Positions 25,896 through 35,537 are shown, counted from the stretch's first letter. The stretch is DNA of 64,000 nt from Rhizobium sp. Q54 (GCA_945861895.1 CAMAWF010000007.1:1-64000), one strand, 5' to 3'. The notes: generated by a model not told the origin, from the sequence alone. Made by a program: numbers and translations.

Positions 25896-27694
25896 TTCGC
25901 CGGCAGCCGCACCGCGAAGCGCGCACCGAGCACCGGCGGTGTCGCCCCGGCGGCGGCGACGCCCATGCGGTTCTCAACGCGAAGCGTCCCGTCATGGGCT
26001 TCCACGATCTGCTTGGAGATGGAAAGCCCGAGTCCGGAATTATGCCCGAAGCCCTGATGCGGCCGGTCGGTATAGAAGCGCTCGAAAATCTTGTCCAAGG
26101 CATCGGGCCGGATGCCCGGGCCGTCGTCATCGACGACGATCTCGACTTCGTCTTTCAGACGCCGGCAGGTCACCCGCACGGTGCCGCCCGGCGGCGAGAA
26201 CGAGCGCGCATTGTCGATGAGGTTGCTGATCACCTGACCGATCCGGGAATCGTGACCGGGCACCGCGAAATCCGCAGGGCCGCCGCCTTCAAAGGCAAGC
26301 GTTACGTTGACGCCGTCTTCGTTTTGCACCTCGTTGCCGACGGTGACGAGCGTATTGAGCAGCTCGGAAAGATCGACCGGGGCGACCTCCTGGCGCTGCA
26401 ATTCGGCATCGAGGCGGCTGGCATCGGAAATATCGGTAATCAACCGGTCGAGCCGCTGCACGTCGTGCTGAATGACGGCGAGCAGCCGGGCGCGGCTTTC
26501 CTCCGATTTTGTCAGCGGCAACGTCTCCACCGCCGAGCGCAACGAGGTCAGCGGATTTTTGAGTTCATGCGCGACGTCGGCGGCGAAGCTCTCGATCGCC
26601 TCGATGCGGCTGTAGAGCGCGTTGGTCATGTCGCGCAGCGTGCCGGAAAGATGCCCAATTTCGTCGCGCCGCCGGGTGAAGTCCGGTATCTCCACGCGCG
26701 AACGAATGCGCCGGCGCACGCGCTCGGCGCCGTCGGCGAGCCGGCGCACCGGACCCGCGATGGTGCCGGCCAGCAGCATCGAGAGCACCACCATGACGCT
26801 GGCGGCGACCAAAAAAACCTTGAGGATGGCGAGCCGCTCGGCCTCGACGATCTGGTCGATGTCGGCGCCCTGGGTCGAGAGCAGCAACGCGCCGCGCACG
26901 GCGCGGAAGCGCTGCACCGGCACCGCGACCGAGACGATCACCTCGCCGCGATCGTTGACCCGCACGATGCTGGCGTGCAGTCCGTTGAGCGCCTGCGCCA
27001 CTTCCGGATAGCCCTTGCCGTTCTCCGGCCCCAGCTCGCGGTAGAGCGGGAGATCGCCGCGGCCGAGCCAGCGGCGGATGGCGATGAAGGTGCGCTCCGC
27101 CACGCCCGGCTTTTCTGCGGTCGGCGGCGGCAGATCGAAGCGCAACACGTCGCCGCGGCCGTAAAGGCTGCGGCTGTCGAGGATGAGCACGCCGTCGCGG
27201 TCGTAGATGCGCGCGCGCGTCTTGGTCGGCGAGACCAGGCGGCGCAGCACCGGCGCAACCCGCTCCGGATTGATCGGGAATTCGAGGCCGGACAAGATAT
27301 CGTCGGTGGGGCCGTAGCTTTCGCCCGCCTGCAATTCGAGCAGCCGTTCCGGATCGATGGTGATGGAATCGGTTTCCACCGTGGCCGAGGCCGCGATCGC
27401 GCCGGCGATGATCTCGCTCTGCACCAGCAGGCTTTGCACCCGCGCTTCGATCAGCCCGGCGCGAAATTGCGAGAGATAAAGAATGCCGATCACCAGCGTG
27501 ATCAACCCGGCGAGATTGAGAAAGACGATACGGCGGGTGAGGCTGGAGAAGCTTTGCGCGACGAAGAAATGCCAAGCCGGGCGCAGCACGCTTTTGATGC
27601 GCTCAAATCGGGCGCGCACGGCACGCGGAGAATGCTCGCCGGACCGCTCGGCCTTGGCGGCGGGTGCAGCGATATCCGTGGTTCGATCGAGCAC
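25892..27694 (-). CDS. chvG: Sensor histidine kinase ChvG (ExoS)
   Basis: A 600-residue membrane sensor kinase. One helix lies near residues 55-75 (FLNLAGLITLVIGILYL), a periplasmic domain of about 200 residues follows, and a second helix near 290-310 leads to HAMP and the dimer domain with the H-box VAHELKNPLTSLRSA (phospho-His about 376). The N, G1 and G2 boxes (NLIDNARSFSP, DDGPGI, GLGLSISKQI) are intact. ChvG/ExoS senses acid or envelope stress, is held off by periplasmic ExoR, and controls exopolysaccharide, motility and host interaction. It seems to start at GTG 27694. The chvI gene lies 57 bp upstream. Confidence 0.95.
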   Translation of the reverse strand: MLDRTTDIAAPAAKAERSGEHSPRAVRARFERIKSVLRPAWHFFVAQSFSSLTRRIVFLNLAGLITLVIGILYLSQFRAGLIEARVQSLLVQSEIIAGAIAASATVETDSITIDPERLLELQAGESYGPTDDILSGLEFPINPERVAPVLRRLVSPTKTRARIYDRDGVLILDSRSLYGRGDVLRFDLPPPTAEKPGVAERTFIAIRRWLGRGDLPLYRELGPENGKGYPEVAQALNGLHASIVRVNDRGEVIVSVAVPVQRFRAVRGALLLSTQGADIDQIVEAERLAILKVFLVAASVMVVLSMLLAGTIAGPVRRLADGAERVRRRIRSRVEIPDFTRRRDEIGHLSGTLRDMTNALYSRIEAIESFAADVAHELKNPLTSLRSAVETLPLTKSEESRARLLAVIQHDVQRLDRLITDISDASRLDAELQRQEVAPVDLSELLNTLVTVGNEVQNEDGVNVTLAFEGGGPADFAVPGHDSRIGQVISNLIDNARSFSPPGGTVRVTCRRLKDEVEIVVDDDGPGIRPDALDKIFERFYTDRPHQGFGHNSGLGLSISKQIVEAHDGTLRVENRMGVAAAGATPPVLGARFAVRLPAK

Positions 27695-27751
27695 TTGGTT
27701 CCAGCCCGCCGCGTTGCGATCGTGGCTTTTCGCGCGCTGTCGTTTCGCGCG

Positions 27752-28450
27752 TCAGCTTTCCTTGAAACGATAACCGACGCCGTACAGCGTCTCGATCATT
27801 TCGAAGTCGTCGTCCACGACCTTGAATTTCTTGCGCAACCGTTTGATGTGGCTGTCGATGGTGCGGTCGTCGACATAAACCTGATCGTCGTAGGCGGCGT
27901 CCATCAGCGCATTGCGGCTTTTGACCACGCCGGGACGCGTCGCCAGCGCCTGCAAAATGAGGAATTCGGTGACGGTGAGCGTGACCGGCTCGTTCTTCCA
28001 GGTGCAGTTGTGGCGCTCGGGATCCATCCGCAACTGACCGCGCTCAAGCGCCTTGGCGTCGATTTCCTTCGGCGCGGTGGCATCCTTCGGGCTGACGCGG
28101 CGCAGCACGGCCTTGACGCGCTCGACCAGCAGGCGCTGCGAGAACGGTTTGCGGATGAAATCGTCGGCGCCCATCTTGAGCCCGAACAATTCGTCGATCT
28201 CCTCGTCCTTGGAGGTGAGGAAGATCACCGGAATGTCCGACTTCTGCCGCAACCGGCGTAGCGTCTCCATCCCGTCCATGCGCGGCATTTTGATGTCGAG
28301 AATGGCGAGATCGGGAAGCGAGGTCTTGAAGCCGTCAAGCGCGGAGGCGCCGTCGGTGTAGGTCATGATGCGGTAGCCCTCGGCTTCCAATGCAATGGAT
28401 ACCGAGGTGAGAATATTGCGGTCGTCGTCGACGAGAGCGATGGTCGGCAT
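27752..28450 (-). CDS. chvI: Response regulator ChvI
   Basis: A 232-residue OmpR-type regulator: receiver domain with the acidic pocket (VDDDRNI) and phospho-acceptor Asp52 in [13 protein letters not shown], then a winged-helix DNA-binding domain ending [30 protein letters not shown]. It is the partner of ChvG. I choose ATG 28450 because the receiver fold starts there ([10 protein letters not shown]); a longer frame back to 28531 adds residues not usual in the family. The 160-bp gap to the HugZ-like gene holds divergent promoters. The nearby pckA gene is a known neighbour of chvI in Rhizobium and Agrobacterium. Confidence 0.95.
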   Translation of the reverse strand: MPTIALVDDDRNILTSVSIALEAEGYRIMTYTDGASALDGFKTSLPDLAILDIKMPRMDGMETLRRLRQKSDIPVIFLTSKDEEIDELFGLKMGADDFIRKPFSQRLLVERVKAVLRRVSPKDATAPKEIDAKALERGQLRMDPERHNCTWKNEPVTLTVTEFLILQALATRPGVVKSRNALMDAAYDDQVYVDDRTIDSHIKRLRKKFKVVDDDFEMIETLYGVGYRFKES

Positions 28451-28610
28451 GAAGCCTCTCTTCTCCGTGACGGGTTCCCGCTGGCTTTGAAGCCTGCAAA
28501 CGTGGGCCGAAATGTGACAATTGTGCAACAACTATGTGATTCCGCGGGGAATACAACCCCACTGAGGATAGAAATGCGTTGGCGCGCCGATCGCGTTAAC
28601 CTGCCGGCCG

Positions 28611-29333
28611 ATGACGCCCGACCACGAATTCGATCCAAAGCTGGCCGGCAAGAAGCTGTTGCGAGAGGCGCGCTCCGGCGCGCTGGCGACGTTGTCGGTT
28701 GGCTCGGGCGATCCCTATTGCTCGCTGGTCAATGTCGCGACCGAGGCCTCCGGCGCGCCATTGCTGCTGCTCTCGCAACTGGCGCTGCATACCAAAAATA
28801 TTCTGGCGGATGCGCGCGTCTCGCTGATGCTGGATGCGCGCAAAGAGGGTGACCCGCTTGAGGGGGCACGCGTGATGCTGGCGGGGACGCTCGCTGCAAC
28901 GGACGATGCCGCCGCGCGCCGGCGCTATCTCGCGCGCCATCCAGCGGCGGAAATGTTTACCGGTTTCGGCGACTTTTCCTTCTACCGCATGCAGATCAAT
29001 CGCGCGCATCTGGTGGCCGGCTTTGGCCGCATCGCAGATCTCACGGCGCACGAAATTCTCACCGATCTCACCGGCGCCGAGGCGCTGATCGCGGCCGAAG
29101 CGGAAATTCTCGCGCATATGAATGACGATCACGCCGACGCCGTACGGCTCTATGCGACGAAATTGCTTGTTGGCCCGGACGGCGCCTGGCGCTGCGCCGG
29201 TTGCGATCCCGAAGGCCTCGAACTGCAACTCGAGCGGCAGGTCTTGCGGCTGCCGTTTCCGCAGCGGGTGATTTCGCCCGGCGTGTTGCGGCAAGTGCTC
29301 AAGCAGTTCGCCGAGCAAGCCCGCGCGCGCTAG
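28611..29333 (+). CDS. HugZ-like heme utilisation / pyridoxamine-phosphate-oxidase-fold protein
   Basis: A 240-residue protein with an N-terminal split-barrel flavin-binding domain (LLREARSGALATLSVGSGDPYCSLVNVA) and a C-terminal DUF2470 domain (EAEILAHMNDDHADAVRLYA). This pair occurs in HugZ-type heme oxygenases, which release iron from heme, and in uncharacterised homologues. HMNDDH is the heme-contacting region in HugZ. Substrate proof is lacking and no heme transport gene is adjacent. It lies between chvI (divergent) and pckA (same strand, 233 bp on), a conserved position in Hyphomicrobiales as I remember it. Confidence 0.85.
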   Translation: MTPDHEFDPKLAGKKLLREARSGALATLSVGSGDPYCSLVNVATEASGAPLLLLSQLALHTKNILADARVSLMLDARKEGDPLEGARVMLAGTLAATDDAAARRRYLARHPAAEMFTGFGDFSFYRMQINRAHLVAGFGRIADLTAHEILTDLTGAEALIAAEAEILAHMNDDHADAVRLYATKLLVGPDGAWRCAGCDPEGLELQLERQVLRLPFPQRVISPGVLRQVLKQFAEQARAR

Positions 29334-29444
29334 GTGGCCGGGTCCGGCCGTCATGTTCATATGGTTAGCGGGCAGGATGGCGATATTTCGGCCGAATCTT
29401 GATCTGACGCAATGCTGCTCTGCCGCACAAAGCGGCATTTGCCC

Positions 29445-29473
29445 TTGGCATTAAATGCGATCGTGACTATGGT
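29445..29473 (+). promoter_or_regulatory. Sigma-70-like promoter candidate for pckA
   Basis: TTGGCA and TATGGT are separated by exactly 17 bases, about 94 bp before the pckA start. Both hexamers are fair matches to the housekeeping consensus. No start site evidence exists in the sequence. Confidence 0.35.
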
Positions 29474-29566
29474 CGCGCGCCTTCGGGCAGGGGAGTATAA
29501 TCCCACGCCAAGTGAGCAATAGGTTTTAGTTCCGGCGGAAACGGCCCGCCGTAAGGGGAGGTTTCC

Positions 29567-31186
29567 GTGCAGGAGACGGGCGTAAAAAACAGCGCACACG
29601 GCGCCGACAAATTCGGCTTCAAAGGCCTTGCCGGGGTCCACTGGAACCTGACCGAAGCGCCGCTCTACGAGCATGCCATTGCGGCCGGCGAAGCCAAGGT
29701 CGTCGCTGGCGGAGCACTCTGCGCCGAGACCGGCCATCACACCGGCCGCAGCCCCAAGGATAAACACACGGTCGTCGATGCGCTGACCGAAAACACGGTC
29801 TGGTGGGACGGTAACCGCAAGCTGAGCAAGGAACACTTCGAAAATCTTTATCAGGATTTCCTGGCGCACGCGAAAGGCAAGAAACTCTTCGCGCAGGATC
29901 TCTATGGCGGCGCCAATCCAAAATACCGGATCAAAGCGCGCGTGTTCACCGAGCTGGCCTGGCATTCTTTGTTCATCCGCCAGTTGCTGATCCGCCCCGC
30001 GCGCTCCGAGCTTGCAAGCTACGTCCCCGAACTCACCATCGTCGATCTGCCGTCGTTCCGGCCCGATGCGAAGCGGCACGGCGGACGCGAAGGCTCCGAC
30101 ACGATGGTGGCGATCGATTTCACCCGCAAGATCGTGCTGATCTGCGGCTCCTCCTATGCCGGCGAAATGAAGAAGTCGGTTTTCACCACCTTGAACTTCT
30201 ATCTGCCGGCGCAAGGCGTGGTGCCGATGCATTGTTCGGCCAATGTCGGGCCGAATGGCGACAGCGCATTGTTCTTCGGTCTGTCGGGCACCGGCAAAAC
30301 CACGCTATCGGCGGATCCCAACCGCACGCTGATCGGCGACGACGAACACGGCTGGGGGCCGGACGGCATTTTCAATTTCGAGGGCGGCTGTTACGCCAAA
30401 TGCATCAACCTGTCGCCGGAAGCCGAGCCGGAGATTTACGCCGCCACCAACCGCTTCGGTACCGTGCTCGAGAATGTCGTGTTCGATCCGGACACGCGTA
30501 TCCCGGATTACTCCGACGGCTCCAAGACCGAAAACACCCGCTCCGCCTATCCGCTCGATTTCATTCCCAACGCCTCGCGCAGCGGCCGCGCCGGGCACCC
30601 GAAAAACATCATCATGTTGACGGCGGACGCCTACGGCGTGATGCCGCCGATCGCCAAGCTCTCGCCGGCCGAGGCGATGTACCACTTCCTGTCCGGCTAC
30701 ACCGCCAAGGTCGCCGGCACCGAGAAGGGCCTGGTCGGCGTGCAGCCGGAATTTTCCACCTGCTTCGGTGCGCCATTCCTGCCGCGCCATCCGTCGGAAT
30801 ACGGCAACCTGCTGCGCGACTACATCGCCAAGCACAAGGTCGACTGCTGGCTGGTCAATTCCGGCTGGACCGGCGGCAAATACGGCGTCGGCCGGCGCAT
30901 GCCGATCAAGGCGACGCGCACGCTGCTCACCGCGGCGCTCAACGGCTCGCTCAAAGACGCCGACTTCCGCACCGATCCGTATTTCGGCTTCGCGGTGCCG
31001 ACCTCGGTGCCCGGCGTCGAGCCGCATCTGCTCAATCCGTTCAAGACCTGGAAGGACAAGGCCGAGTTCGACCAGACCGCGCGCGCGCTGGTGCGCATGT
31101 TCCAGGAGAACTTCGTCAAGTTCGAAAAACACGTCGGCCCCGACGTGAAGGCGGCGGCGCCGGAAGTAAGGATTGCGGCGGAGTGA
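29567..31186 (+). CDS. pckA: Phosphoenolpyruvate carboxykinase (ATP)
   Basis: A 539-residue ATP-dependent PEP carboxykinase, catalysing oxaloacetate + ATP to PEP + CO2 + ADP, the entry step of gluconeogenesis from organic acids. Seen: [10 protein letters not shown], the P-loop [18 protein letters not shown] near residues 239-256, GDDEHGWG, and the adenine-site [21 protein letters not shown]. The start is GTG 29567 after a clear GGGGAGG ribosome site. In rhizobia and agrobacteria pckA is linked to chvG/chvI, and the same linkage is seen here. A palindromic repeat and a terminator hairpin follow. Confidence 0.98.
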   Translation: MQETGVKNSAHGADKFGFKGLAGVHWNLTEAPLYEHAIAAGEAKVVAGGALCAETGHHTGRSPKDKHTVVDALTENTVWWDGNRKLSKEHFENLYQDFLAHAKGKKLFAQDLYGGANPKYRIKARVFTELAWHSLFIRQLLIRPARSELASYVPELTIVDLPSFRPDAKRHGGREGSDTMVAIDFTRKIVLICGSSYAGEMKKSVFTTLNFYLPAQGVVPMHCSANVGPNGDSALFFGLSGTGKTTLSADPNRTLIGDDEHGWGPDGIFNFEGGCYAKCINLSPEAEPEIYAATNRFGTVLENVVFDPDTRIPDYSDGSKTENTRSAYPLDFIPNASRSGRAGHPKNIIMLTADAYGVMPPIAKLSPAEAMYHFLSGYTAKVAGTEKGLVGVQPEFSTCFGAPFLPRHPSEYGNLLRDYIAKHKVDCWLVNSGWTGGKYGVGRRMPIKATRTLLTAALNGSLKDADFRTDPYFGFAVPTSVPGVEPHLLNPFKTWKDKAEFDQTARALVRMFQENFVKFEKHVGPDVKAAAPEVRIAAE

Positions 31187-31192
31187 TCTATC

Positions 31193-31318
31193 TTACCTCC
31201 CCCTGGAGGTGGGAGGTCGGGTCGCGAAGCGAACCGGGTGGGGGTGACAGCGAAAGAAAATCTCCCCGCCCCGGCGGACTTCGTCCGCCGACCCTCCCCC
31301 TCCAGGGGAGGGTGAAGA
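31193..31318. repeat. Palindromic repeat downstream of pckA
   Basis: About 126 bp bounded by imperfect inverted arms (cttacctccccctggagg on the left, cctccaggggagggtgaag on the right) and holding inner hairpins around gtcgcgaagcgaac and cggcggacttcgtccgccg. Its arms share the cctccccc/gggagggtgaag style of the element inside hrpB, so both belong to one repeat family. It separates convergent pckA and the lytic transglycosylase gene. Confidence 0.75.
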
Positions 31319-31342
31319 AGCTCCGGAATGATGAGAAACAAA

Positions 31343-31369
31343 AAAAGGCGGCCCTTGCGGCCGCCCTTT
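31343..31369. terminator. Bidirectional intrinsic terminator
   Basis: A strong hairpin GGCGGCC-cttgc-GGCCGCC (31347-31365) flanked by an A-run on the left and CTTT on the right. It works as a terminator for the minus-strand reading and, less strongly, for plus-strand pckA transcripts. It lies in the convergent gap between pckA and the lytic transglycosylase gene. Confidence 0.7.
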
Positions 31370-31395
31370 ATCGTTTGCGATAAGTGATGGTGCCG

Positions 31396-32649
31396 CTATC
31401 GCATGGCGCCGCCGGTCTGGCCGCGCAATTTGTCGATCAACTCGACTGTCGGGTAGGAGTCTGCGGGCAGGCCGGTCTTGAGTTGCGCCTTCTTGACGGC
31501 GGCGCGGGTCAAGGAGCCGAGCTTGCCGTCCACCTTGCCGACATCGTAGCCGTGCTTCGCCAGCAAGGTTTGCACTTCGCTCATCTGCTGCGGCGTGAGC
31601 ACGTTGACCGTGCCGCTGCCGCGTCCCACCGGTGGCGCACCGTCGAGGCGCGTGGCGAAATAGGCGACGGTGGTCGAATAGACCATCGCCGAATTCCACC
31701 CCAAGAAGGCCTTGAAATTCGGGTAGGCGAGGAAGGCGGGTCCGAACCGCCCCATCGGCAGCAGCAGCGAGGCCTGCAGGCCATCGCCCGGCAGCGTGCC
31801 GTAAGCCGGCTTCACGCCCCACGCCACCCACTGCGAGCGCGGATGCTTGATTTCCAGGTCGGCCTGATCCCACGGCAGATTGGCGGGAACGCGCACTTCT
31901 TGCAGCCATGGCTCGCCGCGAGTCCAGCCGAAGCTGGAGAGGAAGTTGGCGGCGGAGGCAAGCGTGTCCGGCACGCTCTTGACCAGGTCGCGGCGGCCGT
32001 CGCCGTCGAAATCGACCGCGTGATTGTAATAGTCCGACGCGGTGAACTGCATGGCGCCAAGCTCGCCGGCCCAGTCGCCGCCGTTCATTTCTCCGATCAC
32101 CAGATCGCCGCGGTCGAGGATACGCAGCGCGTCGAACAATTGCATGCGGAAGAATTCCGACCGCCGGCAGTCAAATGCCAGCGTCGAGATCGCGCGCAGG
32201 ATATTGTGCTTGCCGGTGTTGGCGCCAAAATCGCTCTCCAGTCCCCAGAACGCGGTCAGCACCGGAGCCGGCACGCCGTATTGCTTTTCGACCTTGGCAA
32301 ACAGCGCCGCGTGTTTCTTGATCTGATTGGCGCCGTGCTGCATCCGATAGCCCGCCACCATGCGATCGGAGAATTGCAGGAAGCTTTGCTGGAAAACGCC
32401 CTGGCCGCGATCGCGGCGGATGACGTCGGGATCGAAGGTCATGAACGGCGAGGCTTCCGCGATGCTCTTGGCCGAGATGCCTTTCGCCGCCGCCTCGCGC
32501 TTGAACTCGTCGAGCCAGCGCTCGAAGCTTCCGGTATTGCGGCAATTGGCCGAAGCCGTAGATGTCGCGGGGGCGGGGTTGGCGAACGCGGGCGCCGCCA
32601 GCGTGACGGCAAGCGCGGCAATTGCGCATTTCAGTGCTGTTAACCGCAT
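31396..32649 (-). CDS. Lytic murein transglycosylase, MltB family, with peptidoglycan-binding domain
   Basis: A 417-residue exported enzyme. The leader MRLTALKCAIAALAVTLAAPAFA is followed by the SLT_2/MltB catalytic domain with the acid residue in FWGLESDFGAN and the GELGAMQFTASDYYNHAVDFDGDGRRD segment. A C-terminal peptidoglycan-binding helix bundle (LLAKHGYDVGKVDGKLGSLTRAAV) closes the chain. It cleaves the glycan MurNAc-GlcNAc bond to give 1,6-anhydro products in the periplasm. The ATG at 32649 is chosen because AGGTGG lies before it; a GTG at 32661 overlaps that ribosome site. Confidence 0.92.
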   Translation of the reverse strand: MRLTALKCAIAALAVTLAAPAFANPAPATSTASANCRNTGSFERWLDEFKREAAAKGISAKSIAEASPFMTFDPDVIRRDRGQGVFQQSFLQFSDRMVAGYRMQHGANQIKKHAALFAKVEKQYGVPAPVLTAFWGLESDFGANTGKHNILRAISTLAFDCRRSEFFRMQLFDALRILDRGDLVIGEMNGGDWAGELGAMQFTASDYYNHAVDFDGDGRRDLVKSVPDTLASAANFLSSFGWTRGEPWLQEVRVPANLPWDQADLEIKHPRSQWVAWGVKPAYGTLPGDGLQASLLLPMGRFGPAFLAYPNFKAFLGWNSAMVYSTTVAYFATRLDGAPPVGRGSGTVNVLTPQQMSEVQTLLAKHGYDVGKVDGKLGSLTRAAVKKAQLKTGLPADSYPTVELIDKLRGQTGGAMR

Positions 32650-32816
32650 TGTCCTGGCCACCTTTTTGCGTGATTCGCTGCGAATCTGCCCATTGCATGG
32701 GTCCGGTCAAGATCGATCACGGGAAAGCGTTAAGACCGGAATTTGGACAAATGTTGGCATGGCGGGCGGTCTGTGAAAGTTTCCCATCCGGCGGCAGCAT
32801 TAAGGCAGTAAGTCGC

Positions 32817-33911
32817 ATGCAAATCCTGGTGATCGGAGCCGGTGTCGTTGGGCTTGCCGTCGCGCGTGCGGCGGCTTGCCGCCGCCATGAGGTGGTGGCG
32901 GCGGAAGCGGCCAGCGCGATTGGCACCGGCATTTCCTCGCGCAACAGCGAGGTCATCCATGCCGGGATGTATTATCCGACCGGTTCGCTGCGCGCCCGCC
33001 ACTGCACCAACGGGCGGCGGATGCTCTATGAATTTTGCGCCTCGCACGGCGTGCCGCATCGCAAATGCGGCAAGCTGATCGTCGCAACCGATGCTGCGGA
33101 GCGCGTCAAGCTTGAGACGATCGGCGCCCAAGGCCACAGCAACGGTGTCGAAGGCTTGCGCCTGATCGACGGCAATGCTGCGCGCGCGCTTGAGCCGGCG
33201 CTTGTTTGCGCCGCCGCGCTGCAATCGCCGGAAACCGGCATCATCGACGGCCACGCCTTCATGCTGGCGCTGCGCGGCGAGCTTGAAGAAAACGGCGGCG
33301 CCATTGCATTCAATACCCCGGTCGAAGCGCTCGCATACGAGAGCGGACAATGGTCGGTGCGTTTCGGCGGCGGCGATGCCGGCACGCTTGCCTTCGACGC
33401 GGTGGTCAATTGCGCCGGCTTGCAGGCGCAGGACGTGGCGCGGCGCATCGAAGGCTTCCCACGGGAACGAATCCCAGCGCTGGTGCTGGCCAAGGGGAAC
33501 TATTTTTCCTATGCGGGCAAGCCGGCATTTTCCCGCCTGATCTATCCGACGCCGGTCGACGGCGGGCTCGGCGTGCATGTGACGCTCGATCTGTCCGGCC
33601 GCATGCGCTTCGGCCCCGATGTCGAATGGATCGAGCGGGAGAACTACGACGTCGATCCCGCCCGCGCGGCGTCGTTCTATGCAAGCATCCGCAGTTATTG
33701 GCCTGGGCTTCCCGACAACACGCTGGTTCCGGATTATTCCGGCATCCGTCCGAAGCTCAGCGGCCCCGGCCAGCCGGCCGCCGATTTCATCGTCGATGGA
33801 CCCGCCGGCCACGGCATGACGCGGCTGGTGCAGATGTTCGGGATTGAATCGCCGGGGCTGACATCCGCGCTGTCGCTGGCGGAAGCGACGGTCGGTTATC
33901 TCGAAGGCTGA
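32817..33911 (+). CDS. FAD-dependent oxidoreductase, LhgO-like (DAO family)
   Basis: A 364-residue flavoprotein. MQILVIGAGVVGLAVARAAA is the N-terminal FAD-binding GxGxxG. SSRNSEVIHAGMYYPTGSLRARHCTNGR matches L-2-hydroxyglutarate oxidase/dehydrogenase, and the C-terminal DYSGIRPKLSGPGQPAADFIVDG matches too. LhgO oxidises L-2-hydroxyglutarate to 2-oxoglutarate, feeding electrons to the quinone pool; other DAO-family substrates cannot be excluded. ATG 32817 starts exactly at the Rossmann strand, after AAGGCAG. It is divergent from the lytic transglycosylase gene and convergent with the SLC13-type permease. Confidence 0.87.
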   Translation: MQILVIGAGVVGLAVARAAACRRHEVVAAEAASAIGTGISSRNSEVIHAGMYYPTGSLRARHCTNGRRMLYEFCASHGVPHRKCGKLIVATDAAERVKLETIGAQGHSNGVEGLRLIDGNAARALEPALVCAAALQSPETGIIDGHAFMLALRGELEENGGAIAFNTPVEALAYESGQWSVRFGGGDAGTLAFDAVVNCAGLQAQDVARRIEGFPRERIPALVLAKGNYFSYAGKPAFSRLIYPTPVDGGLGVHVTLDLSGRMRFGPDVEWIERENYDVDPARAASFYASIRSYWPGLPDNTLVPDYSGIRPKLSGPGQPAADFIVDGPAGHGMTRLVQMFGIESPGLTSALSLAEATVGYLEG

Positions 33912-33944
33912 TGGCGGCGGCGGTCATCCAACGCGCTCGCGCGC

Positions 33945-35282
33945 TCAGAAATATCGCCACCAGACATAGACGTGAGCGATCGCAATCGAGACCACCATCA
34001 TCGGAAAGGCATAGAGCGAATAGGTGATGAACCGGAACGGCACGCCGTTGCGCTCGCCGATACCGGCGACCGTCAGATTGGCCGAGGCGCCGATCAGCGT
34101 GCCGTTGCCGCCCAGGCATGCCCCGAGCGACAGGCACCACCACAGCGGCTCGATCTTGTCGGCGCCGCCATAGGCCGGCGCCATGCTTTTGATGAGCGGA
34201 ATCATGGTGGCGACGAAGGGGATGTTATCGACGATGGCCGAGAGGAAGGCCGACGCCCACAGGATGGCGTAGCCGGCGGTCGCCAGATTGCCGCCGGTCG
34301 CGGCCACCAGTTTGCCGGCCAGCAGCGTCAGCAGGCCGCCGACTTCGACGCCGTGCACGACCATGAACAGGCCGATGAAAAAGAAGATGGTGATCCATTC
34401 GACATCGCCGAACGTTTGGTGGACATTATGCGCCGCCTTTTCGCTGTGATGCGCCCAGTTGTCGAGCAGCATCAGCACCGCCGCGCCGGCCATGGCGATG
34501 GTGGCGGGCTCGAGATGCAGTTGACGCGCCAGCACGAAGGCGACCATGACGGCGGTGAGCACAACGAGCGACTGCTTGAGGAGGAGCCAATCCTTGATGG
34601 TCCGCTCGGGGCGCATCGCCATGACGCGAGTCTGGGCGGCTTTCGTAGCCTTGAGATCCTTGCCCCACACCAAATGAATCATGATCGCCTGCACGACCAT
34701 GATGACGATGATGACCGGTGTCAGATGGACGACAAATTGGTTGAAGGTCAGCCCGACCTGCGAGCCGATCAGGATATTGGGGGGATCGCCGATCAGCGTC
34801 GCGGTGCCGCCGATATTGGAAGCAAAAATTTCCGCGAACAAATAAGGATAGGCCGGCACCTTCAGTGTCTTGGTGATCGCAAGCGTGACGGGAACCACCA
34901 GTAGCACCGTCGTGACATTGTCGAGCAGGGCGGAAAGAACCGCGGTGGTGATCTGCAGCAGAAATAGAATTCCGCCTGGGTGAGCTTTGGCGGCCTGCGC
35001 CGACCACACTGCGAGGTACTGAAACATGCCGGAGCGGCGCGAGATCGACACCAGGATCATCATGCCGGTGAGCAGGCCGATGGTGTTCCAGTCGACGCCT
35101 TTGAGAGCCTCTTCCTGGTTCATCACGCCGACCAGGATCATCACGCTGGCGCCGACCAGCGCGATGATCGCGCGGTTGACTTTTTCCGACATGATGATGG
35201 CGTAGGTGATGGCGAGGACGCAGGTTGACACCCACATCGGATTGAGGCCGAAATAAACGTTGGAAACCGCGTGCGCGGTCAT
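33945..35282 (-). CDS. SLC13/ArsB-NhaD superfamily permease
   Basis: A 445-residue ion-transporter-superfamily protein with about eleven helices. It shows the repeated Ser/Asn motifs of the fold: SALLDNVTTVLLVVPVT in the first half with GGTATLIGDPPNILIG, and SAIVDNIPFVATMIPLI with GGNGTLIGASANLTVAG in the second. These pairs form the ion and substrate site in ArsB, NhaD and CitT-like proteins, so an anion or Na+/H+ transport role is likely. Close homologues are annotated only as SLC13 family permeases. Start ATG 35282 (MTAHAVSNVYFGL) is chosen; the frame extends to 35345. Confidence 0.87.
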   Translation of the reverse strand: MTAHAVSNVYFGLNPMWVSTCVLAITYAIIMSEKVNRAIIALVGASVMILVGVMNQEEALKGVDWNTIGLLTGMMILVSISRRSGMFQYLAVWSAQAAKAHPGGILFLLQITTAVLSALLDNVTTVLLVVPVTLAITKTLKVPAYPYLFAEIFASNIGGTATLIGDPPNILIGSQVGLTFNQFVVHLTPVIIVIMVVQAIMIHLVWGKDLKATKAAQTRVMAMRPERTIKDWLLLKQSLVVLTAVMVAFVLARQLHLEPATIAMAGAAVLMLLDNWAHHSEKAAHNVHQTFGDVEWITIFFFIGLFMVVHGVEVGGLLTLLAGKLVAATGGNLATAGYAILWASAFLSAIVDNIPFVATMIPLIKSMAPAYGGADKIEPLWWCLSLGACLGGNGTLIGASANLTVAGIGERNGVPFRFITYSLYAFPMMVVSIAIAHVYVWWRYF

Positions 35283-35372
35283 GCTGACGTCCCCTGTACC
35301 CACAAAATCAGGCGGCAAACTCGGGCAAGCCCGATGCCGAGTCAATACAACCTGAGATGAAGCCGGGTCCGA

Positions 35373-35537
35373 TTATTTTGGCTGGCGGGTCACGTACCAA
35401 AGCAGGCTCGGGTAGGCGACGGCCGCCATTCCGAGCGATTGCAAGAGCAACATCAACTGCTCCTGCTTCATCGACCAGAGAAAGAAATTGACGGCCACCC
35501 AAATGAGCGCCAGCGCGATCGCGATAACGTGCAACAT
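35373..35537 (-). CDS. Small two-helix membrane protein, unknown function
   Basis: A 54-residue hydrophobic protein (MLHVIAIALALIWVAVNFFLW, then LLLQSLGMAAVAYPSLLWYV) with two predicted transmembrane helices joined by the polar turn SMKQEQ, ending VTRQPK. It lies 90 bp upstream of the SLC13-like gene on the same strand and may be cotranscribed with it. The size and strand position support a real gene but I know no family. The frame is also open further upstream to 35651, yet that part has no membrane or domain character. Confidence 0.5.
   Translation of the reverse strand: MLHVIAIALALIWVAVNFFLWSMKQEQLMLLLQSLGMAAVAYPSLLWYVTRQPK

Noticed and set aside
25676-28261. An 861-codon plus-strand frame across hprK, chvG and chvI.
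   Set aside because: It spans three genes with clear motifs on the other strand and has shadow-like composition.
29389-29398. TTCGGCCGAA palindrome upstream of pckA as a regulator site.
   Set aside because: A 10-bp GC-rich palindrome is common by chance here and I know no matching regulator.
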